Shown here: positions 24,951 through 32,930 of the stretch, one piece after another | Numbering within the stretch: the first letter of the stretch is position 1 | Layout of the letters: the number at the start of each line of letters is the position of its first letter | Assembly (NCBI RefSeq): GCF_020510685.1 | Contig: NZ_CP075185.1 | Span: 496,001 to 560,000 of the forward strand | Reading direction: 5' to 3' | Length of the DNA: 64,000 nt | From: Dechloromonas denitrificans | GTDB lineage: Bacteria > Pseudomonadota > Gammaproteobacteria > Burkholderiales > Rhodocyclaceae | Notes under the pieces: model-generated | The model's database searches: none | The model's input: only the letters and a program-made list of their open reading frames with translations | Told to the model about the DNA's origin: nothing | Program-made: the position numbers and the translations under genes

Positions 24951-26234
24951 ATGCTCACAGCCATTGTCATCGTCTTCGTCGTAGCCTACGCAGCGATCGC
25001 GCTGGAACACCCGCTGAAGGTCAACAAGTCGGCTTCCGCCCTGATTGGGGCAGGCCTCCTGTGGACGATCTACGCCCTGGCGCTGGGCGACACCCATTTG
25101 CTGGGCGAGCAACTGGGCGAGTCCTTGACCAGCACGGCCCAGATCGTGTTTTTCCTGATGGGGGCGATGACGATTGTCGAGGTGGTCGATGCGCACAACG
25201 GTTTTGAAGTGATCACCCGGCGTATCCGCACCACCAAGTTATCCTCGTTGATGTGGCTGGTCGGTTTCGTCACCTTCTTCCTCAGTTCGATTCTCGACAA
25301 TCTGACGACGACCATCGTGATGATTTCCCTGATGCGCAAGCTCCTGGCGAAGCACGATGACCGGCTGTTCTTTGCGGGAATTATCGTCATTGCGGCAAAC
25401 TCGGGCGGCGCCTGGTCGCCGATCGGTGACGTGACCACCACCATGCTGTGGATTGGCGGCCAGATAAGCTCGCTGGCGATCATCAAGTCGGTATTCTTGC
25501 CGGCTTTGATCAGCATGCTCGTGCCGCTGGCCATGACGGCTTATGCCTTGCGCGGGCGCGCAGTGGTCAGCCCGGAGGTCGTGGACAGTGACCACGGCCT
25601 GCGCACCACGGAATTCGAACGCAATCTGATGTTCTTCATGGGCCTGGGGATACTGGTCGCCGTGCCGGCTTTCAAGACGATTACCCACCTGCCGCCCTTC
25701 ATGGGCATCCTGTTCGGCCTTGGTCTTCTCTGGTTGGTCGGTGACCTGGTTCATCGCCACAAGGAAGACGAGTTCAAACAGCATTTCACGCTGGCCCATG
25801 CCTTGAGTAAAATCGACCTGAGCTCGCTGGTCTTTTTCATCGGTATTCTGCTTTCGGTCGCCACGCTCGAACATACGCACATCCTGACTTCGCTTGCCCG
25901 GTGGCTGGACCAGGTCGTCGGGCGGCAGGACATCATCGTGCTGATTATCGGCATGGTCAGCGCGATCGTCGACAACGTACCGCTGGTCGCTGCCGCCATG
26001 GGGATGTACAGCTTGACCACCTTTCCGCCCGACCATTTCTTGTGGCAGTTCCTGGCCTACTGTGCCGGAACCGGCGGATCGATACTGATCATTGGTTCGG
26101 CGGCCGGTGTCGCCGCGATGGGCCTCGAGAAAATCCACTTCTTCTGGTACGTCAAAAAAATCAGTGGGCTGGCTCTGGTTGGCTATTTTGCCGGGGCGGG
26201 TATTTATCTGCTGCAGCGTGGAATGAGCGTTTAA
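24951..26234 (+). CDS. nhaD: NhaD-type Na+/H+ antiporter
   Basis: A 427-residue inner-membrane antiporter of the NhaD/ArsB (ion transporter) superfamily that extrudes sodium in exchange for protons. Around eleven to twelve helices are predicted. Family stretches include SSILDNLTTTIVM and NSGGAWSPIGDVTTTMLWI, the half-helix regions with conserved Asp/Asn. The ATG at 24951 follows an AAAGG site; an upstream in-frame GTG at 24942 is less likely. It pairs with divergent nhaR. Confidence 0.93.
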   Translation: MLTAIVIVFVVAYAAIALEHPLKVNKSASALIGAGLLWTIYALALGDTHLLGEQLGESLTSTAQIVFFLMGAMTIVEVVDAHNGFEVITRRIRTTKLSSLMWLVGFVTFFLSSILDNLTTTIVMISLMRKLLAKHDDRLFFAGIIVIAANSGGAWSPIGDVTTTMLWIGGQISSLAIIKSVFLPALISMLVPLAMTAYALRGRAVVSPEVVDSDHGLRTTEFERNLMFFMGLGILVAVPAFKTITHLPPFMGILFGLGLLWLVGDLVHRHKEDEFKQHFTLAHALSKIDLSSLVFFIGILLSVATLEHTHILTSLARWLDQVVGRQDIIVLIIGMVSAIVDNVPLVAAAMGMYSLTTFPPDHFLWQFLAYCAGTGGSILIIGSAAGVAAMGLEKIHFFWYVKKISGLALVGYFAGAGIYLLQRGMSV

Positions 26235-26239
26235 AGAGG

Positions 26240-26264
26240 GCGTAGCCAATTGGCCCGGCTACGC
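26240..26264. terminator. Hairpin between convergent nhaD and nrsF genes
   Basis: An 8-bp perfect stem GCGTAGCC/GGCTACGC with a nine-base loop sits between the two stop codons. There is no clear T-tract, so strength is uncertain. Confidence 0.5.
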
Positions 26265-26327
26265 AATTCAAATTGGGATGGCCGGAAACGGGGTCATCTT
26301 CCAGGGAATTTGATCGTGCGCCAGGGC

Positions 26328-26969
26328 CTACCAGCGTAATAACCGGTTCCCGAGCAGGGTTCCGACCGCTGCCGGAATGAGCATTCCGAGCAGGTACCAG
26401 AAAGCCACGAAAGGTGCTCCCTGTTCGGGGCAGTGCAGGCAATAGACGACGGCGGCAACGGCTCCGGCCAGCAGTCCGCTGGCGAAACCGGCGAGGCGCG
26501 GCTGGGTTGGCGCGAGTTCCTTCATCGTCCGCAATACGGCGACAAAGACCGGCGCCGAGAGCAGGGCGATCAGCAAGGGGCAGCTTTTCCAGGTGTCGCC
26601 ATAGAAAAGCTTTGAGCGCTCGACGGATTCGGCCCCGATCAGCGTAAAGGCGGCAATCGCCCACATGACCAATATCGGGAGGCCAATGGCCAGTGGCAAC
26701 CCATCGAGTTTCGCTCCCGGCCGGGCCAGGCGCAGCGCGGCTAACAGGCTCCCGCCGGTGAGGCTGGCGACAAATCCGACTTTCAGCCAGAACATCGGCA
26801 ACAGCGCCGCCTGGCCAAGATCGTGGCGGATCTGCAGGAGCGCCAGCATGAGCAGGGTGGCGCCCGCCGCACCCCAGGCGATGGCCGTGCCGAAACGCTG
26901 CAGCGCGGGGTAGGGCGTTACGGTTCCGGCGTCGGTCGCCAGCATGGAGATCAGGTCTTCGGTTTTCAT
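26328..26969 (-). CDS. nrsF: NrsF-type anti-sigma factor (DUF1109), six-helix membrane protein
   Basis: A 213-residue inner-membrane protein with six predicted helices, matching the DUF1109/NrsF family that sequesters an ECF sigma factor and releases it on oxidant or metal stress. The loop [14 protein letters not shown] and the later YCLHCPEQ contain conserved cysteines that could be the sensing thiols. The start codon overlaps the sigma-factor stop (ATGA), so the pair is co-translated. Confidence 0.9.
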   Translation of the reverse strand: MKTEDLISMLATDAGTVTPYPALQRFGTAIAWGAAGATLLMLALLQIRHDLGQAALLPMFWLKVGFVASLTGGSLLAALRLARPGAKLDGLPLAIGLPILVMWAIAAFTLIGAESVERSKLFYGDTWKSCPLLIALLSAPVFVAVLRTMKELAPTQPRLAGFASGLLAGAVAAVVYCLHCPEQGAPFVAFWYLLGMLIPAAVGTLLGNRLLRW

Positions 26970-27538
26970 AAGGTGCCTCGTATCAGTGCGGCGAGCGCTT
27001 TCAGACCGCGATGGACGCCAATTTTGATGGCCGATTCCGACATCCCGCTCAGATCTGCTGCTTCCTTCACCGACAGTCCTTCCAGTTTGGTATGGACAAT
27101 CGGCAGGCGCAGATTGTCGGGCAACTCGGCGATCAACTTGTTCACATCCCGGCGCGCCTCGGCCGCATCCGAATCGGCGGTTGAAAAAAGGCCGCTTTCT
27201 TCATCCAGAGGGTCGTTCAACATCTCATGTCCGGCCCGTCGCCTGAGCATATCGACCAGTTTGTAGCGGGCAATCGCCTGTACCCAGGCCGACAAGGGCT
27301 GATCGGGGTCGTAGGTATGGCGCTGGTTGTGTATGGCCAGAAGCGATTCCTGCACGAGATCCTCGACTTCATCGGGTAAGCGAACAAGGCGTTTTCGCAG
27401 GAAAGCGCGCAGATGAGCACTCAGTTCCGTCAAGAAAACCTGATAAGCAGCGTTGTCGCCCGCCAGCCCGCGGAGCAATAGCGCCTTCAGGCGGTCTTCC
27501 CTGGCACGAAACCCTGCTTCTCTGTTTATTCGTTGCAT
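26966..27538 (-). CDS. sigF: ECF sigma factor SigF
   Basis: A 190-residue ECF sigma factor. Region 2 lies near 40-100 ([31 protein letters not shown]) and region 4 near 130-185 ([37 protein letters not shown]). With nrsF it forms the SigF/NrsF module known in Azospira, where it controls yedY and a methionine-rich peptide under reactive chlorine. The ATG at 27538 is ordinary, but a SigF promoter -10 element lies inside codons 2-4, so a downstream start is possible: an in-frame TTG at 27478 has an AAGG site. Confidence 0.92.
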   Translation of the reverse strand: MQRINREAGFRAREDRLKALLLRGLAGDNAAYQVFLTELSAHLRAFLRKRLVRLPDEVEDLVQESLLAIHNQRHTYDPDQPLSAWVQAIARYKLVDMLRRRAGHEMLNDPLDEESGLFSTADSDAAEARRDVNKLIAELPDNLRLPIVHTKLEGLSVKEAADLSGMSESAIKIGVHRGLKALAALIRGTL

Positions 27539-27555
27539 GGTCGCCTTTGGTTACA
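27526..27555 (-). promoter_or_regulatory. Predicted SigF promoter reading toward sigF
   Basis: On the minus strand TGTAACC (27555-27549), 16 bases, then CGAATAA. This matches GTAACC-N16-CGAA. The -10 overlaps the first codons of the annotated sigF frame. Confidence 0.55.
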
Positions 27556-27608
27556 GCCGCCGGAAAAAACATCAGGCCTTTCTTTGGGAAACAAATTTTG
27601 CCTGAGCT

Positions 27609-27635
27609 TGTAACCATTCTCCACTTTTCGCCGAA
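27609..27635 (+). promoter_or_regulatory. Predicted SigF promoter of the b561-yedY-mrpX operon
   Basis: TGTAACC (27609-27615), 16-base spacer, CGAA (27632-27635). It matches the GTAACC-N16-CGAA motif known for SigF of other Proteobacteria. It lies 55 bp before the first gene's ATG. Confidence 0.7.
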
Positions 27636-27689
27636 CTACCTTGCAAGTAACAGATAAAACGGCAAATGCGGCGCATGGAAAGGAAGTTT

Positions 27690-28286
27690 ATGGCAAACGA
27701 TACTGGCCTTGTTCATCCGCTTTGGGTGCGTATCACCCATTGGATCAATGCCTGTGCGGTCGTTATTCTGGTGATGAGCGGCTGGCGCATCTATAACGCT
27801 TCGCCTTTTTTTGGCTTTGCCATTCCCGGGCAAGCCACGTTAGGTGGCTGGCTGGGCGGCGCGATTCTGTGGCATTTCGCGGCAATGTGGGTGCTCGTTG
27901 GCAACGGCCTGCTGTACCTGGTCTGCAGCCTGATCAGCGGACGCTTGCAACGCAAATTTTTCCCGCTCTCGCTGCGCGCTCTGTGGGCCGATCTGCTGGC
28001 TGCCGGGCAAGGCAAGCTGTCGCACGCCGAGCTGAGCCACTACAACATGGTGCAACGGGCCGCCTATCTGTTCGTGATGCTCGATTCTGTGCTGCTCGTG
28101 CTGTCCGGTCTGGTGCTCTGGAAATCAGTGCAATACCCCATTCTCCGCGAATTGCTTGGCGGTTACGAAGCGGCGCGGCGGGTGCATTTTGTGGCGATGT
28201 CCGGACTGGTGATTTTTACCGGCATTCATCTCGGCATGGTGGCGGTGGTTCCCCGGACGCTGCTGGCAATGATCCGTGGCCGTTAG
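27690..28286 (+). CDS. Cytochrome b561-type membrane subunit (YedZ1-like)
   Basis: A 198-residue b561/NiFe-hydrogenase-type cytochrome b with four predicted helices. Candidate haem-ligand histidines occur in WVRITHWINA, AILWHFAAMW, RVHFVAMSG and FTGIHLGM. It should pass electrons from the quinone pool to the molybdenum enzyme encoded next. In Azospira the equivalent gene (yedZ1) sits between sigF-nrsF and yedY1, as here. The AAGGA site before ATG 27690 favours this start over an upstream one at 27666. Confidence 0.88.
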   Translation: MANDTGLVHPLWVRITHWINACAVVILVMSGWRIYNASPFFGFAIPGQATLGGWLGGAILWHFAAMWVLVGNGLLYLVCSLISGRLQRKFFPLSLRALWADLLAAGQGKLSHAELSHYNMVQRAAYLFVMLDSVLLVLSGLVLWKSVQYPILRELLGGYEAARRVHFVAMSGLVIFTGIHLGMVAVVPRTLLAMIRGR

Positions 28287-28296
28287 GGAGTTCGAC

Positions 28297-29085
28297 ATGA
28301 TCAAGAAAACGCCGCAACAGATCGCCATGGACGGCGAGCCGCTGCTCAAGGACGTACTGAAGGATGTCGGGCGCCATCTCGACCAACCGATGCGCCGGGC
28401 CTTCTTGCAGCGCTCCCTGAGCCTCGGCGGGCTATCGCTGCTCAGCGGTTGCGCCATCGTCGATGAAAGCAGTGTCGAGAAAGCGCTTTTGAAAGTTTCG
28501 CGGTTCAACGACAAGGTCCAGGCCTGGTTGTTCGATCCCAATCGGTTGGCCCCGACCTATCCGGATTCGATGATTACCCGCCCCTTCCCATTCAACGCCT
28601 ACTACGGCGAAGACGAGATCCGGGAAGTGGCGGAAGACAGCTATCGCCTGGAAGTGACCGGCCTGGTCGCCGATCAGCACGCCTGGACACTCGCCGAGCT
28701 GCGCGCCATGCCGCAAGCCGATCAGGTGACGCGTCATATCTGTGTCGAGGGCTGGAGCGCCATCGGCAAATGGGGCGGCGTCCCATTCGCCAGCTTCCTG
28801 CGCCGGATCGGTGCCGATCTCGGGGCCAAGTACGTCGGTTTCAAGTGTGCCGATGACTACTACACCAGCATCGACATGGCGACCGCACTGCATCCGCAAA
28901 CGCTGCTGGCACTGACCTACGACGGTCAGCCACTGCCGCCGCGCTACGGATTTCCAATGAAGCTGCGCATGCCGACCAAGCTCGGTTACAAGAATCCAAA
29001 ACACATCCAGGCCATCTTTGTCACCAACACCTACCCCGGGGGCTACTGGGAAGACCAGGGGTACAACTGGTTCGGCGGCAGCTGA
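28297..29085 (+). CDS. Molybdopterin-dependent methionine sulfoxide reductase (YedY1/MsrP-like)
   Basis: A 262-residue oxidoreductase of the sulfite-oxidase fold. Arg33-Arg34 in RRAFLQ is a twin-arginine signal, followed by a hydrophobic stretch ending in a lipobox-like LLSGC (Cys52). The molybdenum-binding cysteine is Cys149 in RHICVEGW, with IGKWGGVPF after it. YedY-type enzymes reduce methionine sulfoxide in periplasmic proteins. The gene sits 10 bases after the b561 gene and before the Met-rich peptide, which is the likely substrate. Confidence 0.9.
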   Translation: MIKKTPQQIAMDGEPLLKDVLKDVGRHLDQPMRRAFLQRSLSLGGLSLLSGCAIVDESSVEKALLKVSRFNDKVQAWLFDPNRLAPTYPDSMITRPFPFNAYYGEDEIREVAEDSYRLEVTGLVADQHAWTLAELRAMPQADQVTRHICVEGWSAIGKWGGVPFASFLRRIGADLGAKYVGFKCADDYYTSIDMATALHPQTLLALTYDGQPLPPRYGFPMKLRMPTKLGYKNPKHIQAIFVTNTYPGGYWEDQGYNWFGGS

Positions 29086-29156
29086 GCAATCCCGCTCGGC
29101 TGTCCTGAATAACCGGCATTCATGCCGTCCACTTAGCAACCACAACGGAGATCACC

Positions 29157-29423
29157 ATGAAAACAATCGTTTCCAGTATTTTTGTCGCCTGTCTGACGCT
29201 CGCCGGCAGCAGCGCTTTCGCCGATGAGATGATGAAAAAGGATGCGCCAACCGCCGACGGCATGGCCAAGGAGGGCATGAAGAAGCCGGCGATGGCCAAG
29301 GAGCACATGGCCAAGGACAGCATGAAAAAAGACGCAATGGCCAAAGATGGCATGAAGAAGGATGGCATGGCGAAAGATCCAATGACCAAGGACACCATGG
29401 GCAAGGACGAAATGAAGAAGTAG
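29157..29423 (+). CDS. mrpX: Methionine-rich periplasmic peptide (MrpX-like)
   Basis: An 88-residue protein with a 22-residue signal peptide (cleavage after SAFA). The 66-residue mature part has 13 methionines and 17 lysines and almost no hydrophobic core. From residue 35 it runs as consecutive five-residue units of the form x-Met-x-Lys-[Asp/Glu/Pro], eleven in a row. In Azospira the MrpX peptide is oxidised by hypochlorite on its methionines and regenerated by YedY1. The gene order here supports the same role. Confidence 0.9.
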   Translation: MKTIVSSIFVACLTLAGSSAFADEMMKKDAPTADGMAKEGMKKPAMAKEHMAKDSMKKDAMAKDGMKKDGMAKDPMTKDTMGKDEMKK

Positions 29424-29711
29424 GCGTGACCGGTGGGGCGGCGCACGTTTGTTGTGCGACAGTGATGGCGCCTGGCCCCGCCAACCTCTTGGCCAGACCA
29501 GGTGAATCCGCAGCCGGACAAGATTCCAGAAAGGCGGATTTCGCTGGCCGATTGTGGCAATGTGCCGATTGCTACCTGATCTCGTTCCGGAACGCTGGGC
29601 GGTTGTCGCATTGCAGAGTGTTCCGGTGATGTTCTTTCCAAGAGGTTTTTCGATGTGTCGTCTTGACCCAAGCAACGGCTCGGCTGTCGTCCCGGAGTGT
29701 CGCCAGTGAGC
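29424..29711. other. 288-bp spacer after mrpX
   Basis: No supported gene. A weak hairpin CGCAC/GTGCG at 29436-29453 lies just after the mrpX stop but has no T-tract. Short open frames here lack ribosome-binding sites and family resemblance. Confidence 0.5.
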
Positions 29712-30050
29712 ATGGCCGATTTCATCAAACTGGCCATGTTGTTCGCCCTGACGGCCGTTGCCGAGATTGTCGGATGCTATCTGCCCTGGCTGGTCCTCAA
29801 GCAGGACAAGCCGCTCTGGCTGCTCATGCCAGCTACCGTTTCCCTCGCCCTGTTTGCCTGGCTGCTGACCTTGCATCCCGCGGCGGCCGGACGAACCTAT
29901 GCCGCCTATGGCGGGGTCTATGTCGCCGTTGCGCTGTTCTGGCTCTACTGGGTCGATGGTGTCGTGCTGACCAAATGGGATATCGCCGGTGCCGCGGTCG
30001 CGCTGACCGGCATGGCGATTATCGTGCTGCAGCCCGGCTACGATGCCTGA
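29712..30050 (+). CDS. YnfA/UPF0060 small membrane protein
   Basis: A 112-residue inner-membrane protein with four predicted helices, matching the YnfA (UPF0060) family: [30 protein letters not shown] and [15 protein letters not shown]. Relatives resemble small multidrug resistance transporters, so drug or cation export is possible. Start is chosen at ATG 29712; an in-frame GTG at 29697 is an alternative. Confidence 0.88.
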   Translation: MADFIKLAMLFALTAVAEIVGCYLPWLVLKQDKPLWLLMPATVSLALFAWLLTLHPAAAGRTYAAYGGVYVAVALFWLYWVDGVVLTKWDIAGAAVALTGMAIIVLQPGYDA

Positions 30051-30156
30051 GGCCGCTGGTCGCCCGGTAGTCGCTGCCGGTTGGTATTCCTTGTTTTGAT
30101 CAATAAGCGCATCATGATGTACTCAAGCAGTCACTGAGGTGGCTAGGAGGCAGTCC

Positions 30157-30456
30157 ATGAGATCACGGCGGTTATTGGTCACCCTGTCCGGCTTTTTGCT
30201 GCTGGTGGCAGTTTCGGTCGCCGAGGCGCGCGGCCCGTGGCGGGCCAGTGAAGACAATACCCGGGGTTGGCAATTGATGACCCCGGAGGAGCGCATCGAG
30301 CATCAGGCGCGCATCCGGGGTTTCCGGACGCTCGAAGAGTGCCGGGCCTACCAGTTGGCGCATCACCGCCTGATGGAGCAGCGGGCCAAGGACCGGGATT
30401 TGCCGATGCCGGCCGGCCGGCGCGATATCTGTGAGCATTTGAAGGCGGCACGCTAG
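30157..30456 (+). CDS. Small secreted protein of unknown function
   Basis: A 99-residue protein with a signal peptide (residues 1-25, ending VAEARG). The mature part is short, basic and helical, with two cysteines (EECRAYQ and RDICEHL), perhaps forming a disulfide. It is not recognised as a named family. The ATG at 30157 follows a clear AGGAGG. It sits 29 bases before the flavocytochrome gene and may belong to the same transcript. Confidence 0.7.
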   Translation: MRSRRLLVTLSGFLLLVAVSVAEARGPWRASEDNTRGWQLMTPEERIEHQARIRGFRTLEECRAYQLAHHRLMEQRAKDRDLPMPAGRRDICEHLKAAR

Positions 30457-30485
30457 CCGCGTCGCAACCATGGCGGAATCCTGAA

Positions 30486-31739
30486 ATGTCTCGCCTGCGT
30501 ACCCTGTCGCTTCCTGCGCTACTGCTGCTGTTTGTCGGTGTGCCCGTCTATTGGTCGTTTCCCGACGAGTTGCCGGTCTGGCGTTCGCTCGGGATTGTCG
30601 TCGGCTGGGCCGGCAGCGGCCTGCTGTTGTTCAATCTGCTGCTGATGGTGCGCGAGGTTCGCCTGGCGAGCCGCCTGGGTGGGCTGGAGAGAATTACCGC
30701 GTGGCACCACCGCACCGGCGTGGCCGCTTACCTGCTGCTCCTGCTGCATCCTCTGGCTCTGGCTGGCGCCGGCTGGTCGGAGTCGCCCGCGCTGGCCTGG
30801 CAGGTCATTTCGCCGTTGGCCGCAAGCTGGCCGGTCTGGCTTGGCTGGGGCGGATTGATCTTGCTGATGGCCGGGCTGGCGACGACTTTCAGTCACCGCC
30901 TGGCCTATGGCACTTGGCGTTGGCTGCACAGCCTGTTGGGGCTGGGGGTGCTGATCGGTTTCATGCATGTCCTGCAACTCGGGATCAGCGTCGGCGGCTT
31001 GGCGGCCCTGGCGGCTGCTGTCTTGCTGCTGCTCTGGCGCCTGCTCCGGGTCGATCTTGGCGCTGCGGCGAAACCCTATATCGTGACTTCGGTGCAGAGT
31101 GTCGCGCAGTCGATGGTCGAAGTCGCGATGAAACCGCTGGCCATGCCGATTGACGGGGCACCGGGTCAATTTGTGCTGGTCGCTTTCTTCCAGGGGGCAA
31201 GCTATCGCGGCTGTGGCGAATTCCACCCATTCACGATCAGCGGCATCGGATCGGAGCACGAGTTCCGGATCGGGGTGAAAGCTCTGGGCGATTGCACGCG
31301 GCGTATGCAGTCCCTGGAAGCGGGTGTCGCCGCCCGGGTGCATGGGCCCTTTGGCGAATTTCTCAACGCTTTGCCGGCCCGGCCGCAACTGTGGGTGGCC
31401 GGGGGCATCGGGATCACGCCTTTTCTCGGCTGGCTGCGGCATCAGCCGGTCAGTCAGCCGACGCGGCTGGTCTATCTGTATCGCGGCCAGCGCGATGCCG
31501 CCTATCTCGACGAATTGACCGGGCTGGCGGCGAACTGCCCGGCGCTGAGCTTGCTGGCCGAAGCCACCGGGGCCGGTTTGCCGGATCTTGGCCGGGCGTT
31601 GCCCGATGCCGCGGCGCTGGTCGACCATGAGTGCTACGTTTGCGGCCCGCCGGGCTTGATCGATACGGTTTCCCGCGCCCTGCAGCAGCGTGGCGTTCCG
31701 CTTGAACGCATCCACTTCGAGCATTTCGACTTCCGATGA
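30486..31739 (+). CDS. Ferric-reductase-like transmembrane flavocytochrome
   Basis: A 417-residue protein. Six helices in residues 1-185 form a ferric-reductase-like haem domain (candidate ligands in TAWHHRTG, LLLLHPLAL, WRWLHSLLG, IGFMHVLQL). The C-terminal half (about 200-417) is a ferredoxin-NADP reductase module: HPFTIS for flavin binding, GGIGITPFL for the nucleotide and CYVCGPPGL near the end. It would move electrons from cytoplasmic NAD(P)H across the membrane. The stop overlaps the cytochrome b5 gene. Confidence 0.9.
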   Translation: MSRLRTLSLPALLLLFVGVPVYWSFPDELPVWRSLGIVVGWAGSGLLLFNLLLMVREVRLASRLGGLERITAWHHRTGVAAYLLLLLHPLALAGAGWSESPALAWQVISPLAASWPVWLGWGGLILLMAGLATTFSHRLAYGTWRWLHSLLGLGVLIGFMHVLQLGISVGGLAALAAAVLLLLWRLLRVDLGAAAKPYIVTSVQSVAQSMVEVAMKPLAMPIDGAPGQFVLVAFFQGASYRGCGEFHPFTISGIGSEHEFRIGVKALGDCTRRMQSLEAGVAARVHGPFGEFLNALPARPQLWVAGGIGITPFLGWLRHQPVSQPTRLVYLYRGQRDAAYLDELTGLAANCPALSLLAEATGAGLPDLGRALPDAAALVDHECYVCGPPGLIDTVSRALQQRGVPLERIHFEHFDFR

Positions 31740-32104
31740 CACGCAAACTCTATCTTGTTTCGACTGTCGCCTTCTGGCTCGTCGTGGTCGGGCTGGGCCT
31801 GACTTCCGCGCTGTGGAATCCCGCCGAACAGGGCGATGTTCAGGCCAAGGAAAAAACCATCTCGCCGGCTGAACTGGCCAAGCATGCCACGCCGAACAAT
31901 TGCTGGATGGCCATCCGTGGTTCGGTCTACGACCTCAGCGCCTATCTCCCCGAGCATCCGTCTCGCCCCGACATCATCGAGCCGTGGTGTGGCAAGGAGG
32001 CGACGCAGGCCTACAACACGAAGACCAAGGGGCGGTCGCACGCGCCGTATGCCGACGAATTGCTGAGCAAGTACCGTATCGGGGCGTTGGCCAAAGCGCC
32101 CTGA
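31736..32104 (+). CDS. Membrane-anchored cytochrome b5-like protein
   Basis: A 122-residue protein with one N-terminal helix (5-25), probably an anchor. Residues about 40-118 resemble cytochrome b5: NNCWMAIRGSVYDLSAYL, then EHPSRPDII with the first haem histidine. The usual HPGG is altered to HPSR. The second histidine is probably in GRSHAPY. It starts within the flavocytochrome stop (ATGA) and is the likely electron partner, on the periplasmic side. Confidence 0.85.
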   Translation: MTRKLYLVSTVAFWLVVVGLGLTSALWNPAEQGDVQAKEKTISPAELAKHATPNNCWMAIRGSVYDLSAYLPEHPSRPDIIEPWCGKEATQAYNTKTKGRSHAPYADELLSKYRIGALAKAP

Positions 32105-32118
32105 GGAGCAAGCGGCCG

Positions 32119-32916
32119 CTAGGCGTTCAGGGCGGAAATCAGCGAAGCGACTTCCTCGGCCGAGTCTTTCAGGATGCTGTTGAGCATTTCTTCGCCGATC
32201 AGGACATCGATGTCGGCCGCGACGCCATGGCGCCCCATGTCGGAAAGCTCGGCGAGAGGCGATTCGGTCGGTGCCAGTTCGTCGGCCAGTAGCAAGGTGT
32301 CGCCGAGCGACTCGGGCGGCAACGCGAGATAGCCCTCCCACATCGCTTCGATGGCCGTGCAGATCGGGGCGGGAACGCCGTGCTCATGCCAGGCATCCAG
32401 GTTGCCGGTCAGCAGGCCGGGGAAGGCGGCCGCCCGGGAGAGCAGGTAGAAGCCGCCGACCTCATGCACGATGCCGGCGAAGAACGCCGCTTCCGGATCC
32501 TGGCCGGTGATGCGCTTGGCAATGACCCGGGCCAGTGCGGCGACGTGGGCGGTGTGTTCCCACAGGCGGGCAGCCAGCGCCCGATGCTCCGGCGCACCCG
32601 ACATGTCGCGCATTTGTCGGACGACCAGCGCCGTAGCCAAGGTCCGCAAGGTGTTGAAGCCGAGCCGCGAGACGGCGCTGCGCAGATCGCTGGAAACCCG
32701 GCCGGAAGGATTGTAGGCCACCGAATTGGCCAGCCCGACGACGCGGGCCGACAACAGGGGTTCGGCCGAAATCAGTTTGTGCAACTGGTCGATGGAGCAG
32801 TCCGGATCGTCGAGGATGCGCCGCACGCGCAAGGCGATCTCGGCGTGGGTCGGGAAAACCATGTCGCCCCGCCCGGCATCGGCGGCAATCGTATCGAGCA
32901 CAGCCTGAACGTCCAT
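32119..32916 (-). CDS. HDOD domain signalling protein
   Basis: A 265-residue cytoplasmic protein made mainly of an HDOD domain (about 20-220). DPDCSIDQLHKLISAEPLLSA and FFAGIVHEVGGFYLL are the recognisable stretches. HDOD proteins act in signalling and motility control without a confirmed enzymatic activity. It is the last gene of the chemotaxis operon, 14 bases after cheB. ATG 32916 follows a GAAGGAAG site; an upstream in-frame ATG overlaps cheB. Confidence 0.87.
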   Translation of the reverse strand: MDVQAVLDTIAADAGRGDMVFPTHAEIALRVRRILDDPDCSIDQLHKLISAEPLLSARVVGLANSVAYNPSGRVSSDLRSAVSRLGFNTLRTLATALVVRQMRDMSGAPEHRALAARLWEHTAHVAALARVIAKRITGQDPEAAFFAGIVHEVGGFYLLSRAAAFPGLLTGNLDAWHEHGVPAPICTAIEAMWEGYLALPPESLGDTLLLADELAPTESPLAELSDMGRHGVAADIDVLIGEEMLNSILKDSAEEVASLISALNA

Positions 32917-32930
32917 GGTTCTTCCTTCTC

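Noticed and set aside
27478..27538. Re-annotating the sigF start to the TTG at 27478
   Set aside because: The overlapping promoter is suggestive, but ATG 27538 is a normal start, so the conventional call was kept and the alternative listed as a finding.
29426..29629. Possible gene after mrpX
   Set aside because: Starts next to the mrpX stop without a ribosome-binding site and its translation resembles no family.
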